Of a stretch of 64,000 bases of DNA, positions 1 through 12,384 are shown piece by piece. Origin of the DNA: Staphylotrichum longicolle (lineage: Eukaryota; Ascomycota; Sordariomycetes; Sordariales; Chaetomiaceae); contig JAHCVI010000001.1 in the NCBI GenBank assembly GCA_019096155.1, positions 6,262,001 to 6,326,000 of the forward strand, written 5' to 3'. The stretch's first letter is position 1, and every line of letters begins with the position of its first letter. A program made the position numbers and the translations under genes. The notes beneath the pieces are model-generated. The model was not told the origin of the DNA and ran no database searches. It saw only the letters and a list, made by a program, of their open reading frames with translations.

Positions 1-998
1 CTTTCTATATCAGATAACTAATGCTGTACCCAGGGCCAAAGAAGGAAACCAAGAAAGTGACAATCAGTGCCCAACTGGACTCTACCTAAGTATCTACCAA
101 AGGTTCGCAAAAGTAAGTAATTGTGTCGCCACTATGACTTGCCTATAATGAGATCCCTTCTACTGCCAACGAAAACTTGTTTTGACTCGACAGTCGAGAT
201 CGAGTATGATTAAGGTAGGTGCGTTTTGGAGAAGGAGAGACATCGTATCTCACTCGCGTATCTAACTGTTGAGGTATTGGCGTTGTCTTGATATGATTCG
301 AAGAATGACTTTGATTCTCAGATTACCTAAGGTACATACGACCTTCCTCTCCTAATGACTCTGCCGCCTGGGTATAGAACTCCTCCCAATGCAGTTGTTC
401 TTGTACATGATGGGCCCACACAGCAAACTGGGCTAGTTTCTTGCTTTTCTCCGTCCCCGTCGACACCCCGTCGCCAATTCCCAGCCACTTGTCCTTTTCG
501 TAGAGTTGTCCAGGTTTGGCCAATCTTGTTCCTCCTTTTGGTGGACTGCTGTCTTCTGGAGCTCAGGTTTCAGTTGACTTGTTTCCAAGTCCCAAAATTC
601 TGAACGCATGGGACCACATTCCAGTGGTCCCTGGGCTCGAACGTAAGGTATGTTGCTGGAGATTGTCTCCCCGGCCGGCGCAGCAGCATTTGCGGCTGTG
701 TGTTGGATGGGACGCTGTACCCACCACGCTCATTAATGAGGTCGCGGGTGGGTTGCGCCATTGATAAGTTCCACTGTCCATGGGCACGCCGTGCAGCTCT
801 GCAGCCTCGCCCAGGACAGTGTTGACAAAGGAAATGGCGTTTATGTGATCAGCTTGGTCGTGGCACGACCCTAAATGGCTGATCACACAATGGCGTTGAT
901 GCCAGATCTGCGCCAACTCAACCACCCCTTGGTGGCAGACTGCAGGCCATGCTGCGAGTTACGACGTCCCAGTTTTTCTCTTGACTGTTCCCCTATGC
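1..998. other. Intergenic/left-edge region, no gene recognised
   Basis: About 1 kb downstream of the EST1-like gene. Reading frames on both strands are short, overlap each other and resemble no family I know. It probably holds the 3' UTR of the neighbouring minus-strand gene and part of an intergenic region cut by the window edge. Confidence 0.5.
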
Positions 999-3610
999 TC
1001 AAGCGATCGCCTTCGCATCGGGAAGCTCCTCAAAGTCATCACTCTCTCCCGGAGTCGGAGGCATCTGCCCCGGGCCCTCGAGATCGAGCTCGACCTCATA
1101 CAAGGGATTGACCCCAAATGTCTTTGTTTCCTTGTCAAACCGCAGCCAGTTTCCTCCTTCCCTCTCGGCAATGCGGCAGCCGAGCCAGACGACCCGCCGT
1201 CTCCTCTCCTCCATCATGCTCGCCAACTCAAAGTACTTCTCGTCATCATCGATGCTCTCCTCCAGGACGAACCAGTGGCTGGGGAAATACATCTCCGTCC
1301 AAGAAAGACCTCTAAGCGCAAAGTCATCCGGGAGAGGCCGCTTGCGCGGTGTGGGCTCCTTGCCCTCGCCGTCCTTTTTGTCCTCACCTTCCTTCTTGCC
1401 ATCAACGTAGTTCTGCTCACTCCCGTCGCCAGCACCCACACTGCCGGGGAACGGAGCGCCGTCTTCAAAGAGAGGCGCCAGATCCGGCTGGGCCTGCGAA
1501 ACGTATTGAGAAACCGAAGGGATAGCCCCAATCAACGTATTGAGCATGGAGGCAGTGAGCTTCCATGGGATGTGCGGCGCCACGTGGGCCATGGCCTCCG
1601 GGCAGAACGTGAGATAGTGCAGAAAGACAAGCGAAACATGGAGGAAAGGCAGAATGTTGGAATCGCCAAAGCGGCGGCAGACGACGTCGTAGGTTCCGGC
1701 AAAGAGGCGGAGGGCGTTGGGGAGTTGCTTTGGGTTTGGGGCGGTCTTGCTGTCAGGGGACGCGGATACTTCGGAACCAGCGTCCTGCATCGGCGTGTCA
1801 TCATTATTATTTTGTGGGCGGAGGCGAGCTGCGGTCTTGAGGGCCACGGTGATGGGGTTCTTGTCGTCCCCATATCCCGTGACGGCACAGATATTGGAGA
1901 TGGCCATGTGGTATCTGTAGCGACGGTCAGATTCCGAGTTTCATAACATCCAAACAGTCACCTACCCAGACTCGAGCCATCTGCGCGTGGAGCGGCCGAT
2001 GTGGTTATCGAGCGGCTTCAAAAACGTCTCCAATGTCGAGTCGAACTCATCCTGATGCCTACCGGTGAAGAGAATGCCGTGGGTCCTTACAAAATGCAAC
2101 TCAGTCGGCGGAAGTTTGGCGTGCTGGGGGCTGGAACTTTGGGACATGCAAGGCTCGAGGAGGGTCATGATGCTCTCCCGGGCCGACGGAAACGGCATGT
2201 CGACGCAGAGGGATTTCGAGTAATAATACAACTGCTGCAGGGCGTTGGGGCGCGCAAGGATCGCGAGGTGATGATACAACCTCCCTGTCGTCGGAGCCTT
2301 GTCGCAGGCGCGGGAATACCAAAGGCGCGAAACGGCAGTCCAAACCTCGCGATCCCGGATGTCATCATCCTCGATGGCCATACGGTAGCGTCCAAGATCC
2401 CCGAGGCACTCGATCCACGTGTCCTCAAAGGCGGGAACGGTCTCGTAGAGCAGGGCCATCATGGAATACGCCATATAAATGAAAGTGAGCATGTGATCCA
2501 GACTGGCGGGCAGGCGGTGTCTCAAGAGCTCAAGAAAACTGTGGATGCCGTGGCGCCACATCCGGGCGGGCATAGCGTATTTAGCGGCCAATCTGCGCAG
2601 CGCTGGGCTTGCCGAGGGATGTTGACTGGCGAGGAAAAAGTCGTGATGCTCATGAAGCAAAGTGCGGTGAAGGGCAATGAGGGCTTGCCATTGATCGTTG
2701 TTTAACTTGTTAGCTGGGTCGGTGTGCGAACTGGAAGTCTGGTTGTTGTCCACTTCGATACACTTGCTTTCGACCATGACCAGGCCGGCGTAGATGCCTT
2801 TGACTTCGGCGACGAGCTGTTCCTGGGAGATGGGGCGGGTCTCGGGCTGCTTTATGATTTCCATCGGGCTATCATCCACAGGGACGGGGGCTGGGCCCCG
2901 TGATGGGGGTGGGTGACCTGGGCGAGGTGCCTTGGAGCCGGACCCTGATGAGTGTCGTTGACGTTGGTTCATTGCGACGTTGTTTTTGTCGTAGGGGCGC
3001 GGACGGGGAGCCGCAGTGTCATCATGCGGGTCATAGAGCTTGCCCTTTTGCAGGTGACCACGGTCAAACTCCCCCGGCTGGTCTGCCGGGGTAACTGTGG
3101 CCCGACCCTTGGATCGTTTCGGCGGTGACGTGCTCCTGGACCGAGAGCCGTCCCGCTTGGGTGTGGGGGTTTTGCGGTCGGGGGTTGCCGTCGGGATGAC
3201 GGGAGGGGTCGATTTCAAGTCGGAAACCTCGGTAACATCCAGTGAACTTGATAAACCAACGTCCTCTTGTGGAGTGCCATCGCTCGGCTTAACTGCGTCC
3301 CTATCTTGTCTGTGAGCACAAGGTGTTCAACGAAACATGGACCAGAATCCCTGCAAGAAGGGGTATACCTTTTCGACTGCGCTGTTTTCCAAAGCCCTGA
3401 AAGCCATGCCTCCTCTTCATTTTTTTGAGATTTCTCGGCAAGCAACTCAGCGTGGACAGTCGAGATATGAGCCTCAAAGCCAGCGAGGGAGCTGCCAGTC
3501 TCTGGGCCTGCTTGAATCGGCAGGCGGCACAACGGACAACGGATCATGAATTTCGATTTTTTGTGAGCTTCTCGAAGATGGCTCGCCCATCTCCTGGATA
3601 CGTGGTCCAT
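999..3610 (-). CDS. EST1/SMG7-like protein with an N-terminal C2H2-like finger
   Basis: Three exons: 3610-3369, 3309-1966 and 1914-999. The introns (59 and 51 nt) have donors GTATAC and GTAGGT and acceptors CACAG and CTACAG. The spliced frame gives about 833 aa. The middle holds an EST1-type alpha-helical region: the stretch around LGDLGRYRMAIED, then SRACDKAPTTGRLYHHLAILA and LQQLYYYSKSLCVDMPF, matches the conserved 14-3-3-like/helical-hairpin pattern of EST1/SMG5/SMG7 proteins. That family acts in telomerase recruitment or nonsense-mediated decay. The N terminus has CPLC followed by FEAHISTVH, a possible C2H2 finger, and then a long basic, Pro/Ser-rich linker. I chose the ATG at 3610 because the frame has no ATG further upstream; an upstream exon is possible. 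Assignment to the family is solid, but which biological role it has cannot be read from sequence. Confidence 0.75.
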
Positions 3611-6600
3611 CACGACTCGAGTTGGTAACAAGACGTTGCTGTTTCGAAGCGCGGGGGGGTGGTCCGAGCGTTGGGAGGGGAGAGTTGGAATTAGGTACCT
3701 CCGGCACGTCACGACGTGCGTGCATGCGCGACCTTCTGCGAGCGGAGAAGCTGGACGACTAGACTAAGCTCCTAAGAAGAAACTTAAGTTTGCGGCTCTG
3801 CGTCGTTGTCAACATGAGATCCGAAGCTCGCTATTGATATACCAGTCGGTGGAACTGGCTCGCGGCCCATTCAATTCAGAGCGCGAAGTCGCAAGGCTGT
3901 TGCTCCGTCCAATCCATCTTAAAGCGGCAAGGGATCCAAGGGAGCTGGGCGGATGGTTTTTTTTAAGGCAACTGGGTCGCGCACATCACAGGCAGAGCCG
4001 CATCTGATTACGTAATTTTCCCACTCCCTGAACTCAAAGACCCTTTGAGCCCTCATCCCCTCTCATTCTCCAGCATCCTTCCCTTGCGCACTGGAATCCC
4101 GACCGCAGTGAAAATGGTCACCGGCCGGGTGACCATTGTGACCATTGCGTCGTGGCCCCTCCAGTTGCTGAATCTGCGCTCTGTCCTGGACCTCTCCCAA
4201 GTCGCAACACCTCACAGTGTCACAGTGTCTCGTCTTTTTGCGATGATGATGCTGCGTGCATTCTTCGCGGGACAAAGGAGACCGGGCACCGGCAACCCAA
4301 CTGGTTGTCGATGAGTGAGGCAGCTTGGCCACTTTATTCTTTCCGCCACCATTCCATCTGTAGTTGGGCCGAGCATTGCTCCCCGCTCGGTGTCCTCAAG
4401 CACTCGCATCGCAGGCCCGCCTGGGCTGCTGTGAGCCGAGTGACCCCATGCATGCAGAGACACCGCCTCAGCAACATTCAAGCGGCAGCTGGACACGGAC
4501 CAGCGTTCCGCCCCCTCGGGATACCTTATTACGCCTGGCCCAATCATGATCACAGGTGTTTGGTTTCATCCCAGTTCCAAGCGTGGTAACCTCCTCTGGG
4601 CAGTTGTGGCTTGGCGTAAGGTGGCAAAAATGACAACTCCCAGTCTGAGCCAGTGTGATTCGCTTTTGCCACGTCAACTTCATTCGCCGGATTCCGCTGA
4701 GCAGAGCATGAAACAGTTGGATGCCACGGCAGCCATTGGAGTATATACGCTCAGCAATCTCATTCACTGTCCTGGAAGAGCATGCTTGGTTCCTGGCTCG
4801 CCTGGTTTCTGTCATCGGCCCTCCGAGTCAGCCCTCATTAAATCATCAGCTGGCCACTGCCACTGTTCCATGGCCATGTCTGCGTCAACTTTGTGCTCGA
4901 GTGAGCCGAGACTCTTCCATCCACATCGATGCTGTTCTCCCGTCAGCGGGCACGCTCAGCTCACCACTACAAGCTGAGGGCGCAGGGTAAGGCAACCTGC
5001 TGACCATGTTTCGCAGTGGACTCTCGGTCTCCATCGAATTGCGAATCAAGCACGATCACTTCACCCCTTTTCATCGCCTTTTCCACAGCGCCTTCCCAAT
5101 CAAAGGCATAAAGAGCGCCGGCACTTTCGGGTTACGCAGGCGGTCGGCCCGACAAAGGGGCAAAGTCCTCTTTTGTCCTCATCAACCCTCGATAACGGCC
5201 GGGCGAAGGTTCAGCCTCATGGGAGGCCATCTTGTTTGGGGGGCTGGGAGCCAACCGATGGTTTCTTCCCAGACCGAACGTGGGGTCTTCGAGCGGTGAA
5301 TAAAGACACACTGGCTGGGCCCGAGGCGGCCAGCTAAAGGCCTCGCCGGCCATCACTTCAAGGGACCCTGAAGGATAGGCCATGAACGGAGCGCGATTGA
5401 GCAATGCTTCCGGGACCAGGATGGGAAGCAGCTTTTAGGCACCGAGACGATTTCGTTGCCCCAGCACTCCACTCTCGCCGACTGGTTCACACCCACCTGG
5501 AACTGGAGGACAGGCAGAAGCGCATGAGTCATTGCCAGCTCGACCCGCCGGCCTCTTCCGACTCGACAACGTTTCGAGTTTCGACAAGGTCTACGGGTTT
5601 TGGGGACTTCCAAGGATGGACGACGACCAAGGCGTGCGGGTCCCGTGAGGACATGATCAGAGTTGACGGCTCACAGCGTTCCAAGGACGTGGCGACAAGC
5701 CTCCATGAGATCACAAGACGTTCGCGGCACATGACTGGTCGCGGGCAACAGGCTTCCATGAGGAAAGACGACGTTCACAGCAGTTGACTGGACATGTTAA
5801 AATTTCCGGCGCTACAATATTCCCAATGCCAAGCTTGTAGGATTTGGTCTCCGGCGCCGAATTATCTTCAGCAACAACGTACCCTCAAAACTGTCCTACG
5901 GTTTCACGAAAATGGACTGGTCTTTGCTGGCTCAAGGGCCGGAGCAATCTCTCTGTTTGTTGATGCTGGACAAGGGGTAAACGTGGAACATGGCCAGCCT
6001 GTCACGCCTGCCTGTCCAACCCTGCCACAGCAACCAGCCCCCTTCACCGACCAATTTGCCCTGGAATCGTGCCGACCGGTGACTTGTCCGCCTTCACAAC
6101 CATGCCGCTCGCCTTCAACCTTTCTGGAACCAGCCTGCTGCGGCTGAAGGCACAGTTTGCCGAACACCCTAACCCGCCAATTGTGTCCTTCTCGGTGAAC
6201 GACATTGAGCGCTTCTCAACGGCGAGGCTGACGCTCACCGGCACAAGCCATCGCAGCTTGGGAGGCTCACCGGGATCAGAGTGCTCTGCCAAAATGCGGC
6301 TAAAACAAGGCGGCTTGTGGTGTCCACAGATGCAGCTCTGCCCGCATGTGTCACAAGCAGCTGCGAGGCAAAGCGCTGCAGCAGCCTTGCACAGCCCTGT
6401 CTGCCTAAGCGCTGCCATGCTATCTGATCGCCGAGGCATCTTATCAGCACATCTGATTACCGCCGTGTTGCGCGTTTGTGGATGCCTTCAACCCGCCCTT
6501 CTGATAGTATGAACGGTATTGAGAGGCGCCAGAGGAGTTCTGTTGACCGAAATATGACAGATGGCCGGGGCGGCACAACTGCACTTTGTCGCCTTGGGCG

Positions 6601-9600
6601 GTAACCCATGATACCCGTGGCACCTTCTCCGGTTCATCGACGCTTTGATATGGGCTCAACCGCTCCAGCGGGCGCCATTCCGGAGGACCGAAGATGCGGC
6701 CGACGGCGCCACGGCCCGTGTACGTCCCGCCAACGCATCTAGCCCCATGGTCGGAAGAGATCCTGGACTGTATTTTCGGAAGACCTCGACATATTCGCCA
6801 ATGAATCTGCATTTGAACCAGAGGTCCAAAGTTTGGTCTGAGTTTGGTTCTTCAATCGGGATGGTCCCGCGTTCCGCGCTCACCGCTCGCCCGGGGATGG
6901 TGAGCTCTCCTCCCCGGCCAGCCGGCTTCCACGCAAGCGCTCGGGCAGCAACAAGGATGCCCCACATCCCGTGCGGCAGTTGCGAGAGCGACGGCCAGCG
7001 GCTCTGCCTCACTGAGCTTGTGCGCATTTGGGAAAAGTCGCTGCAAGTGCATTGAACTCTTAACTTGAATTGTGCGAGGCATCTTTCTTCTTGCTGTTTT
7101 ACCACGCGCGCGTCAGGGAACTATAAGCTCCTGGCATGTAGGGCTGCCCAGCTGAAGCGAACGGGACCATGTAGGCCGGCCACGTCGCTAGGACCCATTG
7201 TTTTGCCTTGGAGTTGAGGGGATAGCTTATCTCCAAAGGGATTAGAGAGAGGCCACGAAGGTCTTGGTCTGTTTTGATGAGGCTGTCTTGAGTGAGTTAG
7301 CAGACTGGGGCTTGGGCCATTGCGTGTCGACGTCTTTCTTTCTCAGTTGTCGATGTTGAAGGTAAGACTTTTGCGCGACTTCGCTGACCTGTGGTGTCGA
7401 GATCGCCCACTTCGAAACCAAGACTGCGGTCCTGCATCATGCCCGGTCATACTTGCTCGAGTGAGTCGGTCCTCCGACAACCGGCGAGTTTTGCATGCCA
7501 AATCCCAGAAGCCCCCGAGATGTGCTTACAAAATGATGGGTTGGATCGAGATGAAAAAAGACACTTTCCTCAAAAACTTGAGCTTCGGACCCGAGAAAAA
7601 CTGTTGAACTCCTTGAGTCAGTCTTGCTGCTCTAACCATCAACAAACTTGGTCTCGAAAAACCACACAAACAACGCCATGCCTGGAGCGGCCTTCCCACA
7701 CGAGGCGGACATCATCGTATAAGGCGCTCTCCCTTGCGTTCAGCAACATCTGAATGCGGTGAGACTATGCCGCCTACCGTCGTGCATGGCTTGGAACGCC
7801 TTTGGAAGGTTGTGGTGTAATACCACAGGATGTGAGCCTTGTGATCTCATCATTCGTTTTCGTGGTCGTTCTCTTCTCAGCTCCTTGCAGCATCGGCGGT
7901 GCCACATCGGCCGGCGGTCTAGGTGTCTTAGACATGAGCGAGCAAGGCGTCCGAAAGTTCGAATCTGCTTGACGGCGTCCGGCATGCAACAGCTGTCACG
8001 AGCCGAATGGGTGCCCCCCCCAAAAAAAATCATTCTGTTGGGGTCTGTCGGCATGTTTGTTTGAATAAGGTAGGAAAGCTGCAGACATCACAAATCAGTT
8101 AAGTGACTTATCATTTTTCAGAAGAATGTTTGCTCTCACCTTGTATGTACACAGTGGGTATTCGGGAGGACAAGTGCAAGAAGATGGATGAGGCATCTCA
8201 ATGTTTCGTTTCCACCCGCGATAGGTAAAACAAAATACTCTTTTCGTCAGGTTGAGGTCTTGATCATCCGTCCCCAAGTTTGATGTTGGTTCCACCATCC
8301 GGAGCTGACTCCGTCTCCGACCGGGGATCCTGTTGTGGGCCCATCTTGAACGCGCCGATCTCCATAGCCGTTCTGATCAGGCTTCGGAAACATGTGTGTG
8401 GGGCTGCAGGCGCTGGAGTGCGGGGTGCAATTCACAAGGCAGTCTGCCGGTGCGCCTGGTTCGCAAGGCAATAACGTTACCTAACAAGTTAAAAACCTTA
8501 GGAACATTTCGGCTTGGTGGGGGAGAGTTCTAAAATGCCTTGATAACCGGGCAGAAAAAGGCAACCAGACTTTGCCTAATTGGTCAAAACTTGCGCAGGA
8601 GCCGCATTCCAACCAGTGATTCCAGGTTGTCAGTCTCCATTGCCAGGCCCTGAATGCACGGCGAAACGCAAGCTGCATCTGGACTGTATGTAGGGCGAAC
8701 GCAAGCTGCAAGAACTCTCCAACGAAGCTGGGTCTTCGGGATGGGGTCGGCAGGGACGTTCGCAACTGGGAGGCACTCACATGCTCCTGTACCTACCCCG
8801 CTCCCTACAGCGTGGTCAGCATCAAGCGTAAGGTGCATCCATGTACATCGTCACAAGATATGTGCCATTTGAGGCAGTCAGCAAGCTTGTTTGGAGTGCA
8901 TAAAGCTACCTACTGACCCCCAAATCAGGCCCACGACGGGACAGTTCCGGCTCCAGGTTGCTCCAGGTCAGTAAGGGAGGATCTCCACACTTCAAACTTC
9001 AAAGCAGCCCTCAGGGCTCAGGCAGCCTCACCTCAGCGGCGGCGGGAGTGGGGCTTTGTTGCCTGCAGCTCTCTACCCCTCCTTGCCTAGATTCTCCACA
9101 CCAACATGCACCAAATCCCCAACAAGATTCGCCCTGATCAGCCGTCAGATTCAAAGATCCAGGCATGGAAGACTGACAGGAATGTTGAATATTCCGTGGA
9201 TGATTAATGTCTGAGGAGTTCGGTCAAGCCGTGCTGTGCCGGGAGGCGTCTCAGTTCTGTTGGTTGCCTTGTTTCGCGTCCAGGTTGTTTGCGGCTCAAT
9301 AGAACGCCAACTGCATTTCTTTGATCGCTTGTATGCAGGAAGGCCACAACTAACACACGCAAGCGCCCGGACAACGCCATTTATGGGGACAAGGCTGCGC
9401 AAGGTGTCATGATTCCTTCCGTGGAGGTCGTAGGTCCAACGGCCCAACGACCCGTCTGATCCACCAACTCCCAACCTGGGCAAACTGTTGGCCGCGTTTT
9501 TGAGACCCGAGGGTCTGGAATTCTAGTTGCCTTCTCTTCTTCTGTGACGCCCGTTTTCACCAACGACATCCTTTCATGGAGGCTGTGTTGGTCGGCATGA

Positions 9601-11813
9601 CGCCGGCCGTACCATTTGGGGCCTCAGGATGGCAGGACAATCGGCCTTTCTCTGCCAATCAAGCTATCCAAGCTCCAAGCGAGATGGATGTGAAGGAATG
9701 ATCAAACCTGTGAGTAATGCCTCACTCAGCAGCCTGACGAGTCTTCGGGTTTTCTCGGCCTGAAGATGCTGTTTCGGTGAGACTTGTGCCCTTCTTGACT
9801 AAGTCATGGGCTGCCTTCGATTGCCATTCGGCCAAACGAAATTGAATGTCTTCGTCCTCCATCAAGGCCGAGGAGTGACATTACCGAGCTGTGGAAACAC
9901 AGAATCCCCGAGTTTCGAGTTTCACTCGGATTCCTCGAACCATGCCTGCAGGCATTGGCTACCGAAGCAACGGGCAACCACCCAAAGGCGACCAGCGTAC
10001 GACACAGCTGACGACTTTGCGCAGATTGCCGTGCCTCCTCATCAGGGATCTGACCGAAAATGCGACTATATCACGAGCTCAGCACTACCTGTCGGCTTAC
10101 CTTGTGCTCTGGGGACGTCCACTGCCAGCATGTGAAAGATTACCTGTGAGTCGAGTGGCACGCAGTCATCGCCTGTCATCTCGAGTCTTGCTGCACCTCG
10201 GTGTGCTGTACTCGCGGCAGTTTCCGTCTTACACAAAGGGTCATCCGATACTTATCCATGGGCCTCGAGTCCTCGAGTTGCTTTCGGCCGCCATCCGAAA
10301 AGATGTCGGGTGCACTACCCAGCCCACGCAAGCCCGGAAGCCCCATTCTAAGAATAACCTCGCAGTCCGCAAATCACACTTCGTTCCGTACCCGCTAACC
10401 GCGCGACAAGAATTCTTTTTGCTTTTTGCTGTGATACCTGAAACGGCCCGAGTGAGGTGTCACAGAGTCAACCTCGCCGAGACAAGGACAGAATCTCTCG
10501 AATCGGCAAGATCGGAACCTAACGGCGGAAACGCGGTTATGCAGTGCAACAAGCGCCGAACGCAGGCAGGATGATCCGCATGGACGCCACGTGTGTAACC
10601 TGCGCCAAGCTGTGCCGCGGTTCATCTGCAAATCAAGTGCCACAAGTGCCATGCAGTGTTGGGGGCTGTTGGTCGCCGGGTTACACAGGCTTACCGGTTT
10701 TGGCCGCCGTGGGGGCTAGAACATAGCGGCGAGGAGGCGTAGAAAATAAGTCTGGCAGCTCGAATATGTAGTCGGGCTGGCATGAATCTGACTTGAAAAG
10801 TAGTGCTACGATATTTCCAGCCAAATCGGATACCAAAAAAGAACAGAACCTTATTCTGTAAGTAGACAGAATAGTAGTTCCAGTCGATGGAGTGAAACAT
10901 GCAGAAAATGTGCGCAATAATTCATCTGAGCACAACAAGACTTTTACGACCTTTCCCAGTATTGCCCCGGGTTATTGAGTAAAAACCTCGTTCGAAATGC
11001 TGGCACATCTCCCCTTGACGCACGGTCAAGGGAGTCGAACCTGACAGCTGCTGTCACTGTTGTCCTTGACACCTTTTCAAAAAGAGGGATTGAGACTTGA
11101 GCTTCTCTAGGCCATAAATATAACTGTAACCTGGATCCAAAGTCAAGAAACTCTACAAAATTCTGGCTGAAGTCTTGGGCGTCATTATCCTGAACCTCCA
11201 CATTCACCTTAAACCAGTTTGCTCCAAGCTCATGTTGAGCATCTTTTGCCCTCTCTGGCGAAAACACCGAGACAACACTCGTTATTTGCTTTCTCAAGCT
11301 CAAACATGCACAACTGTCAGATTTGCAAAACAACTTGAAGCATTGACTTGGAAGTCTGCTGAAGACTCCCGATGGGAAGACGTGAGTCTGTCCAAATGGA
11401 AGTCATCAACATCTGAAGCCGTAGCAACAAAAGCGACCTCTGCCCTTCTCCCTTCAGCCGCGCACAAACCGCCATCGACCCGGCTCGACTCGCAACGCTG
11501 CTCTCCAAACTCCCTTTCATACCCAAAACCCACAGATCCATTCTTACTCCCACTCAGGGGTTTATTTACCGCCCCCATCCCACTTCCCGTTGCCAAGAGC
11601 AACCCCTTCCTCCCCACCCAAAAACCCACACTCAGACCTGCTCATCCAAACCCCAACCCTGACCGAACACCCCTCCCTCATCTCCAACTCCCCACTCCCT
11701 CTCCTCACAAAACCCACAAAAACCCACAACTAACTTATCAGCACCCACCACAACGGAAGATCATCAACCGAGCAAAACAAGCCCCGACACCAGCCTAAAA
11801 AAGAAAGAAGCAT
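3611..11813. other. 8.2-kb gene-poor region
   Basis: Only short overlapping frames are present, none with a recognisable domain, and I could assemble no convincing spliced gene. It lies upstream of the minus-strand EST1-like gene and downstream of the oxysterol-binding protein gene. The segment around 10740-11130 is visibly more AT-rich than its surroundings. From about 11440 to 11760 the plus strand is strongly depleted of G and rich in CCC/CAA runs. It could hold non-coding RNA, a long regulatory region or decayed sequence. Confidence 0.5.
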
Positions 11814-11887
11814 TCCTCTGTGGCGCAATTGGCTAGCGCGTCTGACTGTTAATCAGGAGGTTGGAAGTTCGAGCCTTCCCGGAGGAG
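11814..11887 (+). tRNA. tRNA-Asn (GUU), copy 1
   Basis: A 74-nt cloverleaf without an intron. The 7-bp acceptor stem pairs TCCTCTG with CGGAGGA (one T-G pair) and the discriminator base is G. The anticodon arm TCTGA-CTGTTAA-TCAGG places GTT at 11848-11850, and the T-loop is TTCGAGC. It is identical in sequence to the copies at 32095 and 63291. A T6 run lies about 80 nt downstream and a 27-T tract starts 92 nt downstream. Confidence 0.97.
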
Positions 11888-11978
11888 TTTCGTCAGGCGA
11901 GCCTTAACGGTTCAGTGTCAATTTTTGGACTGGGGATGGTTGTGACGTCTCGACGTGTTTTGTTCTTTTTTAATCCCC

Positions 11979-12005
11979 TTTTTTTTTTTTTTTTTTTTTT
12001 TTTTT
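11979..12005. repeat. 27-nt poly-T tract
   Basis: An uninterrupted run of 27 T on the plus strand, between tRNA-Asn copy 1 and the end of the oxysterol-binding protein gene. I see no target-site duplication or element attached to it. Confidence 0.95.
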
Positions 12006-12384
12006 GGCATGGCACTTCCAGTTTGAAAAAGACAAGACCAAAAGGATGATAGGATACGCAAGCTCGAAGAGGGAGGAATGGAGGCAGCAACTGAATGAGC
12101 AAAGTCGACGATGAACTTGGCTGCTGACATGATGTGTCTGGACTTGACTGAGACTGAACTGAACTGTCCACTGTCTAAGCGAGTCTTGAATTAAAGTACC
12201 TAGGTATGCACGCCTTTTGTAGAACGAGGGCAACAACCGCCATCACCACTATCAGACCAACCTCAACCAAACTTAACCCCTTCCCTCCCACCTCACGCCC
12301 TGTGTATCCAATCCCCACCAACCAACCCCACCCTCACTCTCCCTTTCACAATCCAACCAGTCGGCCACAACACACGACAACAAC
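12006..12384. other. Intergenic region downstream of the oxysterol-binding protein gene
   Basis: About 380 nt with no gene recognised. From about 12236 to 12390 the plus strand is C/A-rich and nearly free of G, so the minus-strand transcript leaving the neighbouring gene would be G/U-rich here. It probably contains that gene's 3' UTR. Confidence 0.5.

Noticed and set aside
331..340. ACATACGACC, as at the start of fungal 5S rRNA
   Set aside because: The match stops after ten bases; the downstream 5S consensus is absent.
981..1946. A 321-codon plus-strand frame opposite the EST1-like gene
   Set aside because: Antisense shadow without recognisable domains.
9891..10574. A 227-codon plus-strand frame in the gene-poor region
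   Set aside because: No recognisable domain, unbalanced composition rich in Arg and Ser, and no clear splice partners; reported only as part of the gene desert.
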